Source: Rutidosis leptorrhynchoides (Eukaryota; Streptophyta; Magnoliopsida; Asterales; Asteraceae). From it: a DNA stretch of 64,000 nt. The stretch spans positions 8,140,501-8,204,500 of the forward strand of contig NC_092338.1 in NCBI RefSeq assembly GCF_046630445.1, written 5' to 3'. This document shows positions 1 to 11,879 of this stretch, in pieces (the stretch's first letter is position 1; each line of letters starts with the position of its first letter). The position numbers and the translations under genes are program-made. Below the pieces are notes generated by a model. The model was not told the DNA's origin. It was given only the letters and a program-made list of their open reading frames with translations, and made no database searches.

Positions 1-3000
1 CTTGTAAAAACTATATGATGACATATATATGGATATATATATAGTTAACATGATACTATGATAAGTAAACATATCATTAAGTATATTAACAATGAACTAC
101 ATATGTAAAAACAAGACTACTAACTTAATGATTTTTAAACGAGACATATATGTAACGATTATCGTTGTAAAGACATTTAATGTATATATATATCATATTA
201 AGAGATATTCATACATGATAATATCATGATAATATAATAATTTAAAATCTCATTTGATATTATAAACATTGGGTTAACAACATTTTACAAGATCGTTAAC
301 CTAAAGGTTTCAAAACAACACTTACATGTAACGACTAACGATGACTTAACGACTCAGTTAAAATGTATATACATGTAGTGTTTTAATATGTATTTATACA
401 CTTTTGAAAGACTTCAATACACTTATCAAAATACTTCTACTTAACAAAAATGCTTACAATTACATCCTCGATCAGTTTCATCAACAATTCTACTCGTATG
501 CACCCGTATTCGTACTCGTACAATACACAGCTTTTAGATGTATGTACTATTGGTATATACACTCCAATTATCAGCTCTTAGCAGCCCATGTGAGTCACCT
601 AACACATGTAGGAACCACCATTTGGCAACTAGCATGAAATATCTCATAAAATTACAAAAATATGAGTAATCATTCATGACTTATTCACATGAAAACAAAA
701 TTACATATCCTTTATATCTAATCCATACACCAACGACCAAAAACACCTAAAAACACTTTTATTCTTCAATTTTCTTCATCTAATTGATCTCTCTCAAGTT
801 CTATCTTCAAGTTCTAAGTGTTCTTCATAAATTCTACAAGTTCTAGTTACATAAAATCAAGAATACTTTCAAGTTTGCTAGCTCACTTCCAATCTTGTAA
901 GGTGATCATCCAACCTCAAGAAATCTTTGTTTCTTACAGTAGGTTATCATTCTAATACAAGGTAATAATCATATTCAAACTTTGGTTCAATTTCTATAAC
1001 TATAACAATCATATTTCAAGTGATGATCTTACTTGAACTTGTTTTCGTGTCATGATTCTGCTTCAAGAACTTCGAGCCATCCAAGGATCCGTTGAAGCTA
1101 GATCCATTTTTCTCTTTTCCAGTAGGTTTATCCAAGGAACTTAAGGTAGTAATGATGTTCATAACATCATTCGATTCATACATATAAAGCTATCTTATTC
1201 GAAGGTTTAAACTTCTAATCACTAGAACATAGTTTAGTTAATTCTAAACTTGTTCGCAAACAAAAGTTAATCCTTCTAAATTAACTTTTAAAATCAACTA
1301 AACACATGTTCTATATCTATATGATATGCTAACTTAATGATTTAAAACCTGGAAACACGAAAAACACCGTAAAACCGGATTTACGCCGTCGTAGTAACAC
1401 CGGCTGTTTTGGGTTAGTTAATTAAAAACTATGATAAACTTTGATTTAAAAGTTGTTATTCTGAGAAAATGATTTTTATTATGAACATGAAACTATATCC
1501 AAAAATTATGGTTAAACTCAAAGTGAAAGTATGTTTTCTAAAATGGGCATCTAGACGTCGTTCTTTCGACTGAAATGACTACCTTTACAAAAACGACTTG
1601 TAACTTATTTTTCCGACTATAAACCTATACTTTTTCTGTTTAGATTCATAAAATAGAGTTCAATATGAAACCATAGCAATTTGATTCACTCAAAACGGAT
1701 TTAAAATGAAGAAGTTATGGGTAAAACAAGATTGGATAATTTTTCTCATTTTAGCTACGTGAAAATTGGTAACAAATCTATTCCAACCATAACTTAATCA
1801 ACTTGTATTGTATATTATGTAATCTTGAGATACCATAGACACGTATACAATGTTTCGACCTATCATGTCGACACATCTATATATATTTCGGAACAACCAT
1901 AGACACTCTATATGTGAATGTTGGAGTTAGCTATACAGGGTTGAGGTTGATTCCAAAATATATATAGTTTGAGTTGTGATCAATACTGAGATACGTATAC
2001 ACTGGGTCGTGGATTGATTCAAGATAATATTTATCGATTTATTTCTGTACATCTAACTGTGGACAACTAGTTATAGGTTACTAACGAGGACAGCTGACTT
2101 AATAAACTTAAAACATCAAAATATATTAAAAGTGTTGTAAATATATTTTGAACATACTTTGATATATATGTATATATTGTTATAGGTTCGTGAATCAACC
2201 AGTGGCCAAGTCTTACTTCCCGACGAAGTAAAAATCTGTGAAAGTGAGTTATAGTCCCACTTTTAAAATCTAATATTTTTGGGATGAGAATACATGCAGG
2301 TTTTATAAATGATTTACAAAATAGACACAAGTACGTGAAACTACATTCTATGGTTGAATTATCAAAATCGAATATGCCCCTTTTTATTAAGTCTGGTAAT
2401 CTAAGAATTAGGGAACAGACACCCTAATTGACGCGAATCCTAAAGATAGATCTATTGGGCCTAACAAACCCCATCTAAAGTACCGGATGCTTTAGTACTT
2501 CGAAATTTATATCATGTCCGAAGGAGGATCCCGGAATGATGGGGATATTCTTATATACATATTTTTAATGTCGGTTACCAGGTGTTCACCATATGAATGT
2601 TTTTTATCTCTATGTATGGGATGTGTATTGAAATATGAAATCTTGTGGTCTATTGTTACTATTTGATATATATAGGTTAAACCTATAACTCACCAACATT
2701 TTTGTTGACGTTTAAAGCATGTTTATTCTCAGGTGAATACTAAGAGCTTCCGCTGTTGCATACTAAAATAAGGACAAGATTTGGAGTCCATGTTTGTATG
2801 ATATTGTGTAAAAACTGCATTCAAGAAACTGATTTCGATGTAACATATTTGTATTGTAAACCATTATGTAATGGTCGTGTGTAAACAGGATATTTTAGAT
2901 TATCATTATTTGATAATCTACGTAAAGCTTTTTAAACCTTTATTTATGAAATAAAGGTTATGGTTTGTTTTAAAAATGAATGCAGTCTTTGAAAAACGTC

Positions 3001-3076
3001 TCATATAGAGGTCAAAACCTCGCAACGAAATCAATTAATATGGAACGTTTTTAATCAATAAGAACGGGACATTTCA
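1..3076 (+). repeat. Gypsy-type LTR, left part cut by window edge
   Basis: This stretch matches 50,307-53,429 nearly base for base, with scattered substitutions and small indels. It is therefore the same ~3.3-kb LTR without its first ~185 bases. It ends in GACATTTCA at 3,076. The other copy is followed by a primer-binding site at its end, but this one is followed by unrelated sequence. It is either a solo LTR or the 3' LTR of an element lying left of the window. Small ORFs inside it recur in the other copy, start with non-ATG codons and are not genes. Confidence 0.88.
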
Positions 3077-4205
3077 TTATACTCTTCCATGATTGAGTCT
3101 CCTGAAATTGCCATCCACACATAACCTTTTCGATTAAACCACTACTTGTGATGCTTTTTATGATGGTTCATACTCCATTATTCTTCTTAGCGTTTCGTGG
3201 TTGTTGACGGTGGTCTTCATCGTTCCTGTTTTTCGGAGAAATTAAACCCTTATCGCCTCGTCTTCTTGTCCATCGACCACCAAACCACCTTGGCCGTTCA
3301 TCACCGAAGTCGCCAATGTTTAGATAAGTTTATCTCCTTTATGAATCCGAATTCTTTTTCTTAAGATTTATCTTTTTTTTTGTTTAGATCCGAGTTTATT
3401 TTCAGATCTAGTTCTGTTTTTCGTTTATATATTGTTTTTGTGTTTTAATAGCATTTCCTTGTCGTAACTGCGTTTATTTTTTTCAGAGCTGAGTGGTTGT
3501 GTTTGTGACCGACGTCTTGTGTTGCTGGAACTCGTCGTCGTCGATGGTGGCTTTATTGTTAATTTCTATTTTTTTATAGTTTAGGATTTGTTAACTTTTA
3601 TTTATTTAAGTATTTTTTGTTTATCAGTTTGAGGTTTTTAAGTTTTTATTTGTTTATCAGATTTGTTTTAACATCTTGTTTTTGGTTCTTGATTCAAGAT
3701 CTTTGGTGATTTTTGTTTAAAGATCTTTGTTAATTTTTGTTATTCTTGTTTCAAGATCTTTGTTTTTATTAATTTAGTACCTATTGCTTTGAAAATCCAC
3801 ATTTTTTTGGTTTCGCATCTTTTTCAGATTTTGTTGGTGACAGTGGTACTGACGGTGGTTGTTGCCCGAAGTAGTCATCTGTGGTGGTTACATACGTCAA
3901 CCGATAAGGTTATGATGGCGTATGCCGGCGGTCATTGTTGCCGGAATTCGCTCCCGTGGCGGCTAACTGTGAAGGAGGTAGTTGATTTTTGGTAGAAGCA
4001 TGTGCATTAGCAACTTGTATTAAGTGTGCTAAAAATAGTACCAACATCAAAGAAGGGTGCTAAAAATGTGCATTATAAAGTTGTATCAAGAGCATTAGGA
4101 ATTGTAATTTGCACCAAGTGCTTTATGAGGTGTAGTGTGCATGAATGAGTTGTACTAATTGCTTGTAGAGTAATAATTTTTACTGTTCCTAGTTTATGAG
4201 TTTGA
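3077..4205. other. intergenic DNA without a recognised gene
   Basis: I see no convincing coding region. T-rich stretches around 3,340-3,790 contain a repeated 'aagatctttg' phrase and resemble an intron or 5' leader, but no exon pair could be supported. Confidence 0.4.
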
Positions 4206-4421
4206 GATAAAGGGAGTAATAAAAAAAAACTGTAGCTATAGTATAACAGTAAAAAAGTGATATGTGGCGGGTCTCCATTGGGCTTCCATTTACGCAATTA
4301 TAAAGGGAGTAATAAGAAAACCAAAAAAAAAAAAAAAGAAGAAGAAAATACTGTAGCTACGGTATGACAGTGAAAAAGTGGTATGTGGCGGGTCCCCGTT
4401 GATCTTCCATTTACGCAATTT
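4206..4421. repeat. imperfect tandem duplication, two ~100-bp copies
   Basis: Two adjacent copies (about 4,206-4,301 and 4,302-4,421) each contain 'aaagggagtaataa', an A-rich run, 'ctgtagct', 'gtggcgggtc' and 'cttccatttacgcaatt'. They differ by point changes and by the length of the A-run. Confidence 0.7.
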
Positions 4422-4598
4422 AGTATATATAGTAATTTGTGTTTGCAATATCCAACAATCATATACGGAGTATCACTTAAAAAACGAATCTTAAACACCC
4501 CTTACAAAATTAGAAGAGTTTATCAAATTGTTAATTTATTTAGAGGATATTATTGTTCTTGGTCAATGTTCCATGTCAATATTTGAATTTCAATATTT

Positions 4599-4905
4599 GT
4601 GTTGTTGCTCATGTGGTAGTGGTTTGTCTCTCTTAGCGAGAGGTCAGGAGTTCGACTCCCGTGGGGTGCAACATTGTACACAATGTTGCCCCTTTGCCCT
4701 TGAATTCCACTAAAGGGTGTCTTTAGCACATCGCGTTGCGGGGTAGTGGGGGAGGGGGTTTTTACCGCTCATGCCCTCGGATTGGGCCTGGTTTCCTTCT
4801 GTGTAGCAGTTGGGGGCAGATTATGCAACTGCAGGGAAAATGGGAGATGAACGCGTGGGTGGTTAAGTCTCCCCTGGGTGATCCCATACTGCTGTTAAAA
4901 AAAAA
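4599..4905 (+). mobile_element. tRNA-derived SINE
   Basis: A tRNA-like head has an A-box-like GTGGTAGTGG near 4,613-4,622 and a B-box-like GAGTTCGACTCC at 4,648-4,659. A ~200-bp unrelated body ends in a short A-run at 4,897-4,905. The body phrases 'catgccctcgga', 'gttatgcaact' (with variants) and 'gtgggtggttaagtc' recur on the minus strand at 26.7-27.0 kb and 32.06-32.35 kb, so this is a dispersed family and not a tRNA gene. Confidence 0.78.
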
Positions 4906-5387
4906 GATAATTTAAAATGAAGTAGAATAGAATATGGTGAAAGTGCAATGGAGATTACTAGTCAACTGGTCACTTTGTTTTCTTTGTATTTGTTCTATGA
5001 TTTGGCTTGGTCTTTTTGCAAGAAATTTGAAACATGTGTAAATATAAATGTATAACCCATACAATATAGAATTAAATTTTAGGGCTTCTGTTAGTATTTT
5101 ATTAGTGTTTGTGCATTTAGTTTTAAGGAGGTTTGTTTGAACTTTTTTTGTAAATATTTATACGAGCTTTCTTCCATTTTCAACATCTCAATTTAATACT
5201 TACATATTTGTACCATTAAGCAAATTTATATACCCATCAACTTCTAGTTTTTATCTTTGTATTAAAGTATTTGGTACCAAATATCTCTTCGGGCGATCAA
5301 ATTGTAGAAATGCTAAGAAAAACCAGACTACATTACATTACACTTTCAGGTTATAACAGATATGAGAACATATCAATTTTTTGAACA
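4906..5387. other. AT-rich intergenic DNA
   Basis: I see no gene or repeat that I can support between the SINE and the Copia element. Confidence 0.4.
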
Positions 5388-5392
5388 CAATG

Positions 5393-5854
5393 TATTAGTT
5401 CACAATAACTTGATTATGAACACTAAACTCTCAATAAACAATAGATACAAATTATATGAACAAAATTGAGAGAACACGAATGATATATAATATGAAAGAC
5501 AAAGTAATCGTGCTTGAGAGATACAAAATACAATGAACATCGTACCCCTATTTATACAAGGTTAAACCAAATCTCCAAGATTTGGTTTCCAAAACTACTT
5601 GACTAAAAGATAGGAAAAGATAAACTAAAACTTATTAATATTCTAAACAAATCAGTGTTTATCTTCTAGAGATAATATCAAATCAAAACGTGATCTTCTA
5701 AATATTTATCCAGATCTCCAGAATTCCCATAGCTTCTTTACCAAGTAATTAAACCGTTCACACAAACAGATTCTGCAACTTGCATCTCCAGACTCTAACT
5801 TCCAGACTCTAACTTCCTGCAAAACATTTTGACTCATCAGATCTTATTCCAACA
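5393..5854 (-). repeat. 3' LTR of Sirevirus-like element
   Basis: 462 bp; on the minus strand it starts TGTTGGAATAAG and ends GAACTAATA. It looks identical to 14,239-14,700. The terminal dinucleotides are TG...TA rather than TG...CA in both copies. Confidence 0.92.
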
Positions 5855-5868
5855 ATCTCCCCCTATCT
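5855..5868 (-). promoter_or_regulatory. polypurine tract next to the 3' LTR
   Basis: The minus strand reads GATAGGGGGAGATTG directly into the LTR, the expected plus-strand primer. Similar GGGGGAG tracts occur upstream at 6,921-6,931, 6,941-6,950, 6,971-6,981 and 7,040-7,050. Confidence 0.8.
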
Positions 5869-5891
5869 GATGATGTCAAAAACTACCCTTT

Positions 5892-6986
5892 CTACTTCTT
5901 CAGTTTTGCAAGCTCTTTTTCGATCAACCTACATTTGCTCTTCATTGACTTAATGCTCTTCAACATAAACAACTTACCTTCCAAATGTTTCAACAATTTA
6001 ACCCGAAAAGGATGATTCTGTTTATTCGTACACCTAGTTAACAGTCCAAGCAACAAGTTAATGTCAGCACCTTCAAACTGCTCTACTCTAATCAGCATCC
6101 TTTGGTTTCTAGTCGTTTTAATCATCAGAGCATCTAGATATTCAACATAACATTCATCAATGAACTGCAAATGTTCTGGAACAGAGTATCTACCAACATG
6201 TCCTCTAAATCTTCTCTCTTTCATCTCCAAATTGAACATACTACAGAAAACTTCATAGTCCTTCGAGCTAATAAAACCTTCTTCAAACACAAGATGAACT
6301 AAATTACAAACTTTCTTAAACACTTCATCAACAATTTCCTTATCTCCCTCACATCTTTGAATACAAACAGCCAACCCTCTCCATTCACAAAAACCAAGTC
6401 TCAAAATATGACTCACTTTCACCTTTATTCTTCTATCAGACAAATGGGTCATGGTTAATAACAAACTCACCTCAGTTTCAATCTTCACAATCTCAACACT
6501 GACAACATCTCCTTCATACCTTTTAAACCTAAACCTTTTATTCATCAAAGACCTCAGCCTCTCTTGAGCAGCAGCAATATCAAGAACACTTTCTTGACCA
6601 CCAACTATAATTTGAGTACCACTTTCACCAACATCGGTTTGAACACCAGATTGATCAACACTAGCACCACCCTCTTCAACATTCATTTGTACATCCTCAC
6701 CTGTGTCAACACCATCACTTGTACCAACATCTGTACCTGTTTGATTCACACATGCAACAACTGCTTGATCATGAATTTGAGAAACTTGAACACCAACATC
6801 TCTAGCAATAACTCCAGCATCAACCATTAAAACATCAACAACAGGTTCAACAACTCCAGTTTCAACTTGATTTTGATTAACAATCACCTCAGTTTCAGTT
6901 TCCATTCTTTCACCATCATTACTCTCCCCCTCAACCTGTAACTCCCCCTCAACGTGAGCTCTCTTTGATTGCTCCCCCCTCAACAT
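5892..6986 (-). CDS. second 3' ORF of the Sirevirus-like element, unknown function
   Basis: 364 codons with an ATG at 6,986, ending just before the polypurine tract. The first ~150 residues are acidic and Val/Gln/Asp-rich, with loosely repeated 'DVGVQ' and 'VDxG' phrases. The remaining ~210 residues look globular, and the C-terminus is Lys/Leu/Glu-rich and probably a coiled coil. I see no convincing membrane segment or signal peptide, so an 'envelope-like' label would rest only on its position after pol. It is in a different frame from the ORF at 7,087-7,986. How it is translated is not evident; a spliced subgenomic RNA is possible. Confidence 0.6.
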   Translation of the reverse strand: MLRGEQSKRAHVEGELQVEGESNDGERMETETEVIVNQNQVETGVVEPVVDVLMVDAGVIARDVGVQVSQIHDQAVVACVNQTGTDVGTSDGVDTGEDVQMNVEEGGASVDQSGVQTDVGESGTQIIVGGQESVLDIAAAQERLRSLMNKRFRFKRYEGDVVSVEIVKIETEVSLLLTMTHLSDRRIKVKVSHILRLGFCEWRGLAVCIQRCEGDKEIVDEVFKKVCNLVHLVFEEGFISSKDYEVFCSMFNLEMKERRFRGHVGRYSVPEHLQFIDECYVEYLDALMIKTTRNQRMLIRVEQFEGADINLLLGLLTRCTNKQNHPFRVKLLKHLEGKLFMLKSIKSMKSKCRLIEKELAKLKK

Positions 6987-7086
6987 TTACAAAACCTGCA
7001 TCTGCAGTACCTGTACCTGCATCATCTGACCTCTTTCTTTTCTCCCCCTTTTTGACATCATCTAAAGGCAGAGAAGATATGACCTT

Positions 7087-7986
7087 TCAAATTTCAGTTT
7101 GTTGATTTTTGAGGGAACAAATATCAGAAGCAAACCCAGTAAAGCATTGTCTCAGTTCATCAACACCAACCATCCTTTTCTCCAGCTCAGCCAACCTGTG
7201 ATTAATTTCTGCAACAGACCCTGAATCACCTGCACTAGACAACCCCTGCATATCCCCAACCAACCTCCTTACCTCCAACAACTCATCTTTTGATACAAAA
7301 TTATTATTAAAGTTAAGATTATTAATCTTAGACTGCACACCAGAGAGCTTGTCATCAAACTCCTTAGCCAACTTGGTCAAAGCCTGATGAAGGCCAACCA
7401 TAGTGACTGGTGCCTCAGTCTGAGATGTAGTGCCAGAAGATAAGGGTAGGGTTGGTATGTCCTCACAGCCTTCCTGTTGTAAAGAAAGCTGATCCTTAGA
7501 CATAGAAGCTTTTGAGGCCTGTACTTCATCCTGTGATCTGAATGAAGCATTGGCAGCCTGTGCAAGAATGTGTAAGGATTGGACATTTTGAGAGAGAGGT
7601 GGCAGACTGATGTCTGAGGTAGGTTTAGCCATAGATTGGTCTTGAGTTTGGTTTGATAAGTCCAGGATTGAGACTTGAGTTAAGTTATCTGAGGGGGTTG
7701 GCTCAGTAACTGTAATGAGGTTATCCAAGCTCACTATCCTAGATGGTTTAGGCTGGGTTAAAGTACTCCCCTCACCAACCTCTAGCAGAGGTGATGGAGT
7801 TGCACTTGCAGCACCTTGCCTAATAGATGTTTGATGTGCATCTATGGGTGCTGGAACAACTAGGTTTGCAGACATGTGAATATTCTCAGTATGAGCTGGT
7901 GAGCTCACAAGGTTGTTTAATGAAGAATTTTGTTCTTGAGCAGTGGGAGAAGGTGGGTTTGAATTGAGTGGGATTTCCTCATCCAT
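7087..7986 (-). CDS. first 3' ORF of the Sirevirus-like element, unknown function
   Basis: 299 codons with an ATG at 7,986; the frame is open for a few codons further upstream. The N-terminal two thirds are Ser/Pro/Thr/Gln-rich and look disordered. The last ~100 residues (KLSGVQSKINN, then RRLVGDMQGL, then RLAELEKRM) have the heptad spacing of a coiled coil. Sirevirus elements often carry an extra ORF here, described in some lineages as envelope-like. I see no transmembrane helix, so I do not assign that role. A purine tract at 7,040-7,050 lies between this ORF and the next. Confidence 0.6.
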   Translation of the reverse strand: MDEEIPLNSNPPSPTAQEQNSSLNNLVSSPAHTENIHMSANLVVPAPIDAHQTSIRQGAASATPSPLLEVGEGSTLTQPKPSRIVSLDNLITVTEPTPSDNLTQVSILDLSNQTQDQSMAKPTSDISLPPLSQNVQSLHILAQAANASFRSQDEVQASKASMSKDQLSLQQEGCEDIPTLPLSSGTTSQTEAPVTMVGLHQALTKLAKEFDDKLSGVQSKINNLNFNNNFVSKDELLEVRRLVGDMQGLSSAGDSGSVAEINHRLAELEKRMVGVDELRQCFTGFASDICSLKNQQTEI

Positions 7987-7989
7987 CCC

Positions 7990-8624
7990 TTCTGTCTGCT
8001 CTGTCTGTGTAACATCATGGGATGGAGTATACCGTTAATTCCAATGATACCAAAAAGGCTCTCGTTATTGGTTTTAGCCCCAATAAGGCTCTAGTGTGCG
8101 GTTCATCCGCGGGTTACAAGCTTGTGTATTCAAAGTTGTTCCCTGTTTCGAAACAACCACACGTCGAGTAAAATTACCGAGCCAACTAAACCCGGTGTCG
8201 GTGTAGGGCGGAAAAGATACTCGAGAATGGCAATTTGTACAATCAATTCAATTCAATTCTGCGGTAACAACTCAGACTTCGATTGCTCAGAATCTGCAGG
8301 TTGGTCTGTACGGTCAAGATTGACCCAATGCATCATAACAGAAAGTTATCAAAAAGATTGACACAATCATTATCAAATTAATACTCCTGACCAAAATTTT
8401 CAAAAAAAATTACCATTAACTCCCTTCATTAATACCAAATTTGACCCTTTTATTTTAGGAAATAGAATAAAGAAAAAAAAAACTTTAACCTAAAAATGAA
8501 ATTTAAAAAAAACTTTATTTGACTGAAGAAGGAAACAAATTTATACAAAAAAATACACTTGAGTAAACTTTCTCAGACTCTGAACAATATTACGTCACCC
8601 AGACTCTAAGAAAATAATTCAGAC
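7990..8624. other. spacer between pol and the 3' ORFs
   Basis: I see no supported ORF. The segment at 8,020-8,345 is richer in GC than its surroundings and short minus-strand frames run through it, each ended by stops. A leader or splice region for the 3' ORFs would be expected here. Confidence 0.4.
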
Positions 8625-11600
8625 TCAAGAAATTTCATTACTGGACAACATTTCAGCTGATGGATTTAACATTCCAAGTTGTCCAAGAAGATAAAAATGC
8701 CTTTCTTCAGGAAGTGCTTTAGTGAAAATATCTGCCAATTGATCTTTTGTGCCAATATGTTTTAACACCACTTTGCCTTTCTCAACACAATCTCTTATAA
8801 AATGATGTCTGATCTCTATGTGCTTGGTCCTGGAATGAAACACTGGATTTTCAGTAATAGCAATAGCACTTTCATTATCACACATGATTGGAGTTTTGGT
8901 TAATGATAATCCAAAATCCAATAACTGATGTTGCATCCAAAGCAATTGAGCACAACAACTCCCTGCAGCTACATATTCAGCTTCTGCTGTTGAAGTAGCA
9001 ACTGAATTCTGCTTTTTACTTGACCAGCTCACCAATTTGCCACCTAACAATTGACAACCACCAGATGTGCTTTTTCTGTCTAACTTACAACCTGCATAGT
9101 CTGCATCTGTATAACCAATTAGATCAAACCCTGAGTCTTTAGCATACCAAAGACCCAGGTTAGGAGTACCTTTCAGGTATCTAAAAATTCTTTTCACAGC
9201 CTTATAATGAGACTCTTTAGGATCTGACTGATAACGTGCACACATACATGTAGCAAACATTATATCAGGTCTACTAGCAGTTAAGTATAACAAAGATCCA
9301 ATCATACCTCTATAGGTTGATTGACAAGTTGGTTTTCCAGATTCATCTTTATCAAGCTTTTCAGAAATACTCATTGGGGTTCTTAAAGTGGAACAATTTT
9401 TAAAACCAAACTTAGTAAGCATATCAGAAACATAATTACTTTGGTTAATAAAAATACCCTCTTGACTTTGCTTAATTTGAAGCCCAAGAAAATAGTTTAG
9501 AGTACACAAATTACTCATCCTATATTCTTTTGACATTATATCTGAAAACCATTTTCTCAAAGTTGGATTAGTAGACCCAAAAATAATGTCATCAACATAA
9601 ATTTGAACCAGTAACACATCACCTTTCTCCTTTTTGATGAATAGAGTCTTGTCAATAGCTCCTCTAGAAAATTTCTTTTCTAGAAGAAATGTTGACAGAG
9701 TATCATACCAGGCTCTGGGAGCTTGTTTCAGACCATACAAAGCTTTCTTCAACCTGTAAACATGCTTTGGAAACTTCTTATTTTTGAAACCAGGAGGTTG
9801 TTTCACATACACCTCTTCTTGCAAAATACCATTCAGAAAAGCACTCTTCACATCCATTTGAAACACCACAAAGTCTTTATCTGAGGCATAAGCTAGAAAC
9901 AATCTGATTGCTTCAATTCTAGCAACAGGAGCAAATGTCTCATCATAATCTATACCTTCTTCTTGTCTATACCCTTGAGCCACCAACCTTGCTTTGTTTC
10001 TAACCACAATACCATCTTTATCAACCTTGTTTCTATAAACCCACTTAGTGCCAATTGCAGTTTTACCTTCAGGTTTTGGAACCAATTCCCACACATCATT
10101 TCTTTCAAACTCTGTCAATTCTTCAGTCATAGCTTCAACCCAATCATTATCTGACAATGCTTCATCTACTTCTTTGGGTTCAATGAGTGAAAGAAAATTT
10201 GAGAAGAAACAATAATTAGCAATTGCAAAATCAGACACAGGTGTCTGAGATGAAGAACCAGTTTTAGGTAAACCAGTAGGATCTACAACATAATCTTCAA
10301 GATGCTTTGGAATAACAATATTTCTAGAAGATTTTCTAATAGGAACAACAGGATTCACAGTAGTATTGGAAGGTTGATCATCTTTATGAATAACAATTGG
10401 CTCATCTTCTTGTTGAACTTCTTCAGTGAGAGCATTATCTGCAGAATGTTTCAGTCCAGACAAATTAAATTCATCTGTCTCAGACTCTGAATCTAGAGTC
10501 TGAGTACTGTTACCAGAAATTAAATTTGACAATTCACCAAGTGCAGAATGCTCAGAACTAGAGGATTGATCCATTTCAATGGGACTTTCATCAAAGGAAA
10601 CATTAATGGATTCTTCAATCTTCATCCTCCTCTTATTATACACTCTATATGCTTTAGACACAGAAGAATAACCAATAAACACACCTTCATCAGATTTTGG
10701 CCTCATCTTTTCAAGCTGATCCCTTTGATTCAAAATATAGCACTTACATCCAAATACATGAAAGTAATGAATAGTAGGCACCTTTTTATGATACAATTCA
10801 TAGGGAGTTTTGCCATGTCTCTTCACAATTAATGACCTGTTTTGAGTATAACAAGCTGTATTGACAGCTTCTGCCCAGAATCTGAGTGCAACATTTGATT
10901 GACATAACATGGTTCTGGCTGCCTCAATAAGTGTTCTATTTCTTCTCTCAGCAACTCCATTCTGTTGTGGAGTTCTAACAGCTGAGAAATTTTGACCAAT
11001 TCCAGATTCTTCACAAAATTCAATTAAAGTAACATTCTTGAACTCAGTGCCATGGTCACTTCTCAATTGTTTAACAAGAACACCTTTTTGAACCTGCTCT
11101 TTCTTGATTAAATTAATGATTTCTTCAGGAGCATCACTCTTTGCAGCTAAAAAGATAACCCAGGTAAACCTTGAATACTCATCAACAACAACCAAAGTGT
11201 ATCTTTTCCCACCTAGACTACTAGTGTTCATTGGACCAAAAAGATCCATATGAAGCATATGAAGTGGATCACTAATAGTAGCTAGGGATTTTGAGGGAAA
11301 CTTTGTTTTGGTTTGTTTACCCATAATGCAAGCAGAACAAGGTTTATCTTTCTTGAAAGGTTGCTGAGGCAAACCTCTAACAAGCTTCTTTTTGGAAAGC
11401 TCATTAATATTTTTAAAATTCAGATGAGATAGCCTTTTATGCCAAAGCCAATTAAGTTCTGGAACAGACTGAGAATACAAGCATGTTTCAATTTCAGAAT
11501 CAACAGAATCCAAATCCAGCATATACACATTTTGAAATCTCCAGGCAACAAGAGTTGGTCTTCCTTTAGGATCATAAATAATTCCAGCTTTCTTTCTTAT

Positions 11601-11849
11601 TCTGATCTCACAATCTTCATCAGCAATTTGACTCACACTTAGCAGATTATGCTTTAACCCTTCAACTAAAGCAACTTTCTTGAATGACACACTTCCAGCA
11701 ATAACAGTACCATAACCAATAGTTTTTGCAACAGAATTATCACCATATCTCACAGAAGGACCCTTTTCTTCTACAAACCCTACAAGATGCTCTTTGCATC
11801 CAGTCATGTGTCTTGAGCAACCACTGTCTAAATACCACTTATTACCCTG
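8625..11849 (-). CDS. Copia pol: protease-integrase-RT-RNase H
   Basis: The frame is open from just after a TAG at 11,850-11,852. The first ATG is at 11,807, giving 1,060 aa from there. The protease D-S-G lies at 11,820-11,828, upstream of that ATG, so an active polyprotein cannot start at it. Domains in order: integrase zinc finger (HKRLSHLN...CSACIMGK); core with D in HMDLFGP, D in LRSDHGTEF and E in NGVAERRN; reverse transcriptase with [11 protein letters not shown] and catalytic YVDD; RNase H with [15 protein letters not shown] and the tail [12 protein letters not shown]. No internal stop is seen. Integrase before RT marks Copia. It is in the same frame as gag. Confidence 0.93.
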   Translation of the reverse strand, partial: QGNKWYLDSGCSRHMTGCKEHLVGFVEEKGPSVRYGDNSVAKTIGYGTVIAGSVSFKKVALVEGLKHNLLSVSQIADEDCEIRIRKKAGIIYDPKGRPTLVAWRFQNVYMLDLDSVDSEIETCLYSQSVPELNWLWHKRLSHLNFKNINELSKKKLVRGLPQQPFKKDKPCSACIMGKQTKTKFPSKSLATISDPLHMLHMDLFGPMNTSSLGGKRYTLVVVDEYSRFTWVIFLAAKSDAPEEIINLIKKEQVQKGVLVKQLRSDHGTEFKNVTLIEFCEESGIGQNFSAVRTPQQNGVAERRNRTLIEAARTMLCQSNVALRFWAEAVNTACYTQNRSLIVKRHGKTPYELYHKKVPTIHYFHVFGCKCYILNQRDQLEKMRPKSDEGVFIGYSSVSKAYRVYNKRRMKIEESINVSFDESPIEMDQSSSSEHSALGELSNLISGNSTQTLDSESETDEFNLSGLKHSADNALTEEVQQEDEPIVIHKDDQPSNTTVNPVVPIRKSSRNIVIPKHLEDYVVDPTGLPKTGSSSQTPVSDFAIANYCFFSNFLSLIEPKEVDEALSDNDWVEAMTEELTEFERNDVWELVPKPEGKTAIGTKWVYRNKVDKDGIVVRNKARLVAQGYRQEEGIDYDETFAPVARIEAIRLFLAYASDKDFVVFQMDVKSAFLNGILQEEVYVKQPPGFKNKKFPKHVYRLKKALYGLKQAPRAWYDTLSTFLLEKKFSRGAIDKTLFIKKEKGDVLLVQIYVDDIIFGSTNPTLRKWFSDIMSKEYRMSNLCTLNYFLGLQIKQSQEGIFINQSNYVSDMLTKFGFKNCSTLRTPMSISEKLDKDESGKPTCQSTYRGMIGSLLYLTASRPDIMFATCMCARYQSDPKESHYKAVKRIFRYLKGTPNLGLWYAKDSGFDLIGYTDADYAGCKLDRKSTSGGCQLLGGKLVSWSSKKQNSVATSTAEAEYVAAGSCCAQLLWMQHQLLDFGLSLTKTPIMCDNESAIAITENPVFHSRTKHIEIRHHFIRDCVEKGKVVLKHIGTKDQLADIFTKALPEERHFYLLGQLGMLNPSAEMLSSNEIS

Positions 11850-11879
11850 CTACACAAGACACAAGCAAAAGAAAAATGA

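Noticed and set aside
404-637. 77-codon ORF repeated at 50,725-50,958
   Set aside because: It lies inside the LTR in both places, starts at TTG, and is shared only because the LTRs are copies.
4599-4690. A tRNA gene
   Set aside because: It has tRNA-like boxes but no clean cloverleaf or acceptor stem, is followed by a SINE body and A-tail, and occurs three times in the window.
5892-7986. An envelope gene of the Sirevirus-like element
   Set aside because: The position fits, but neither ORF shows a signal peptide or membrane anchor, so the label was withheld.
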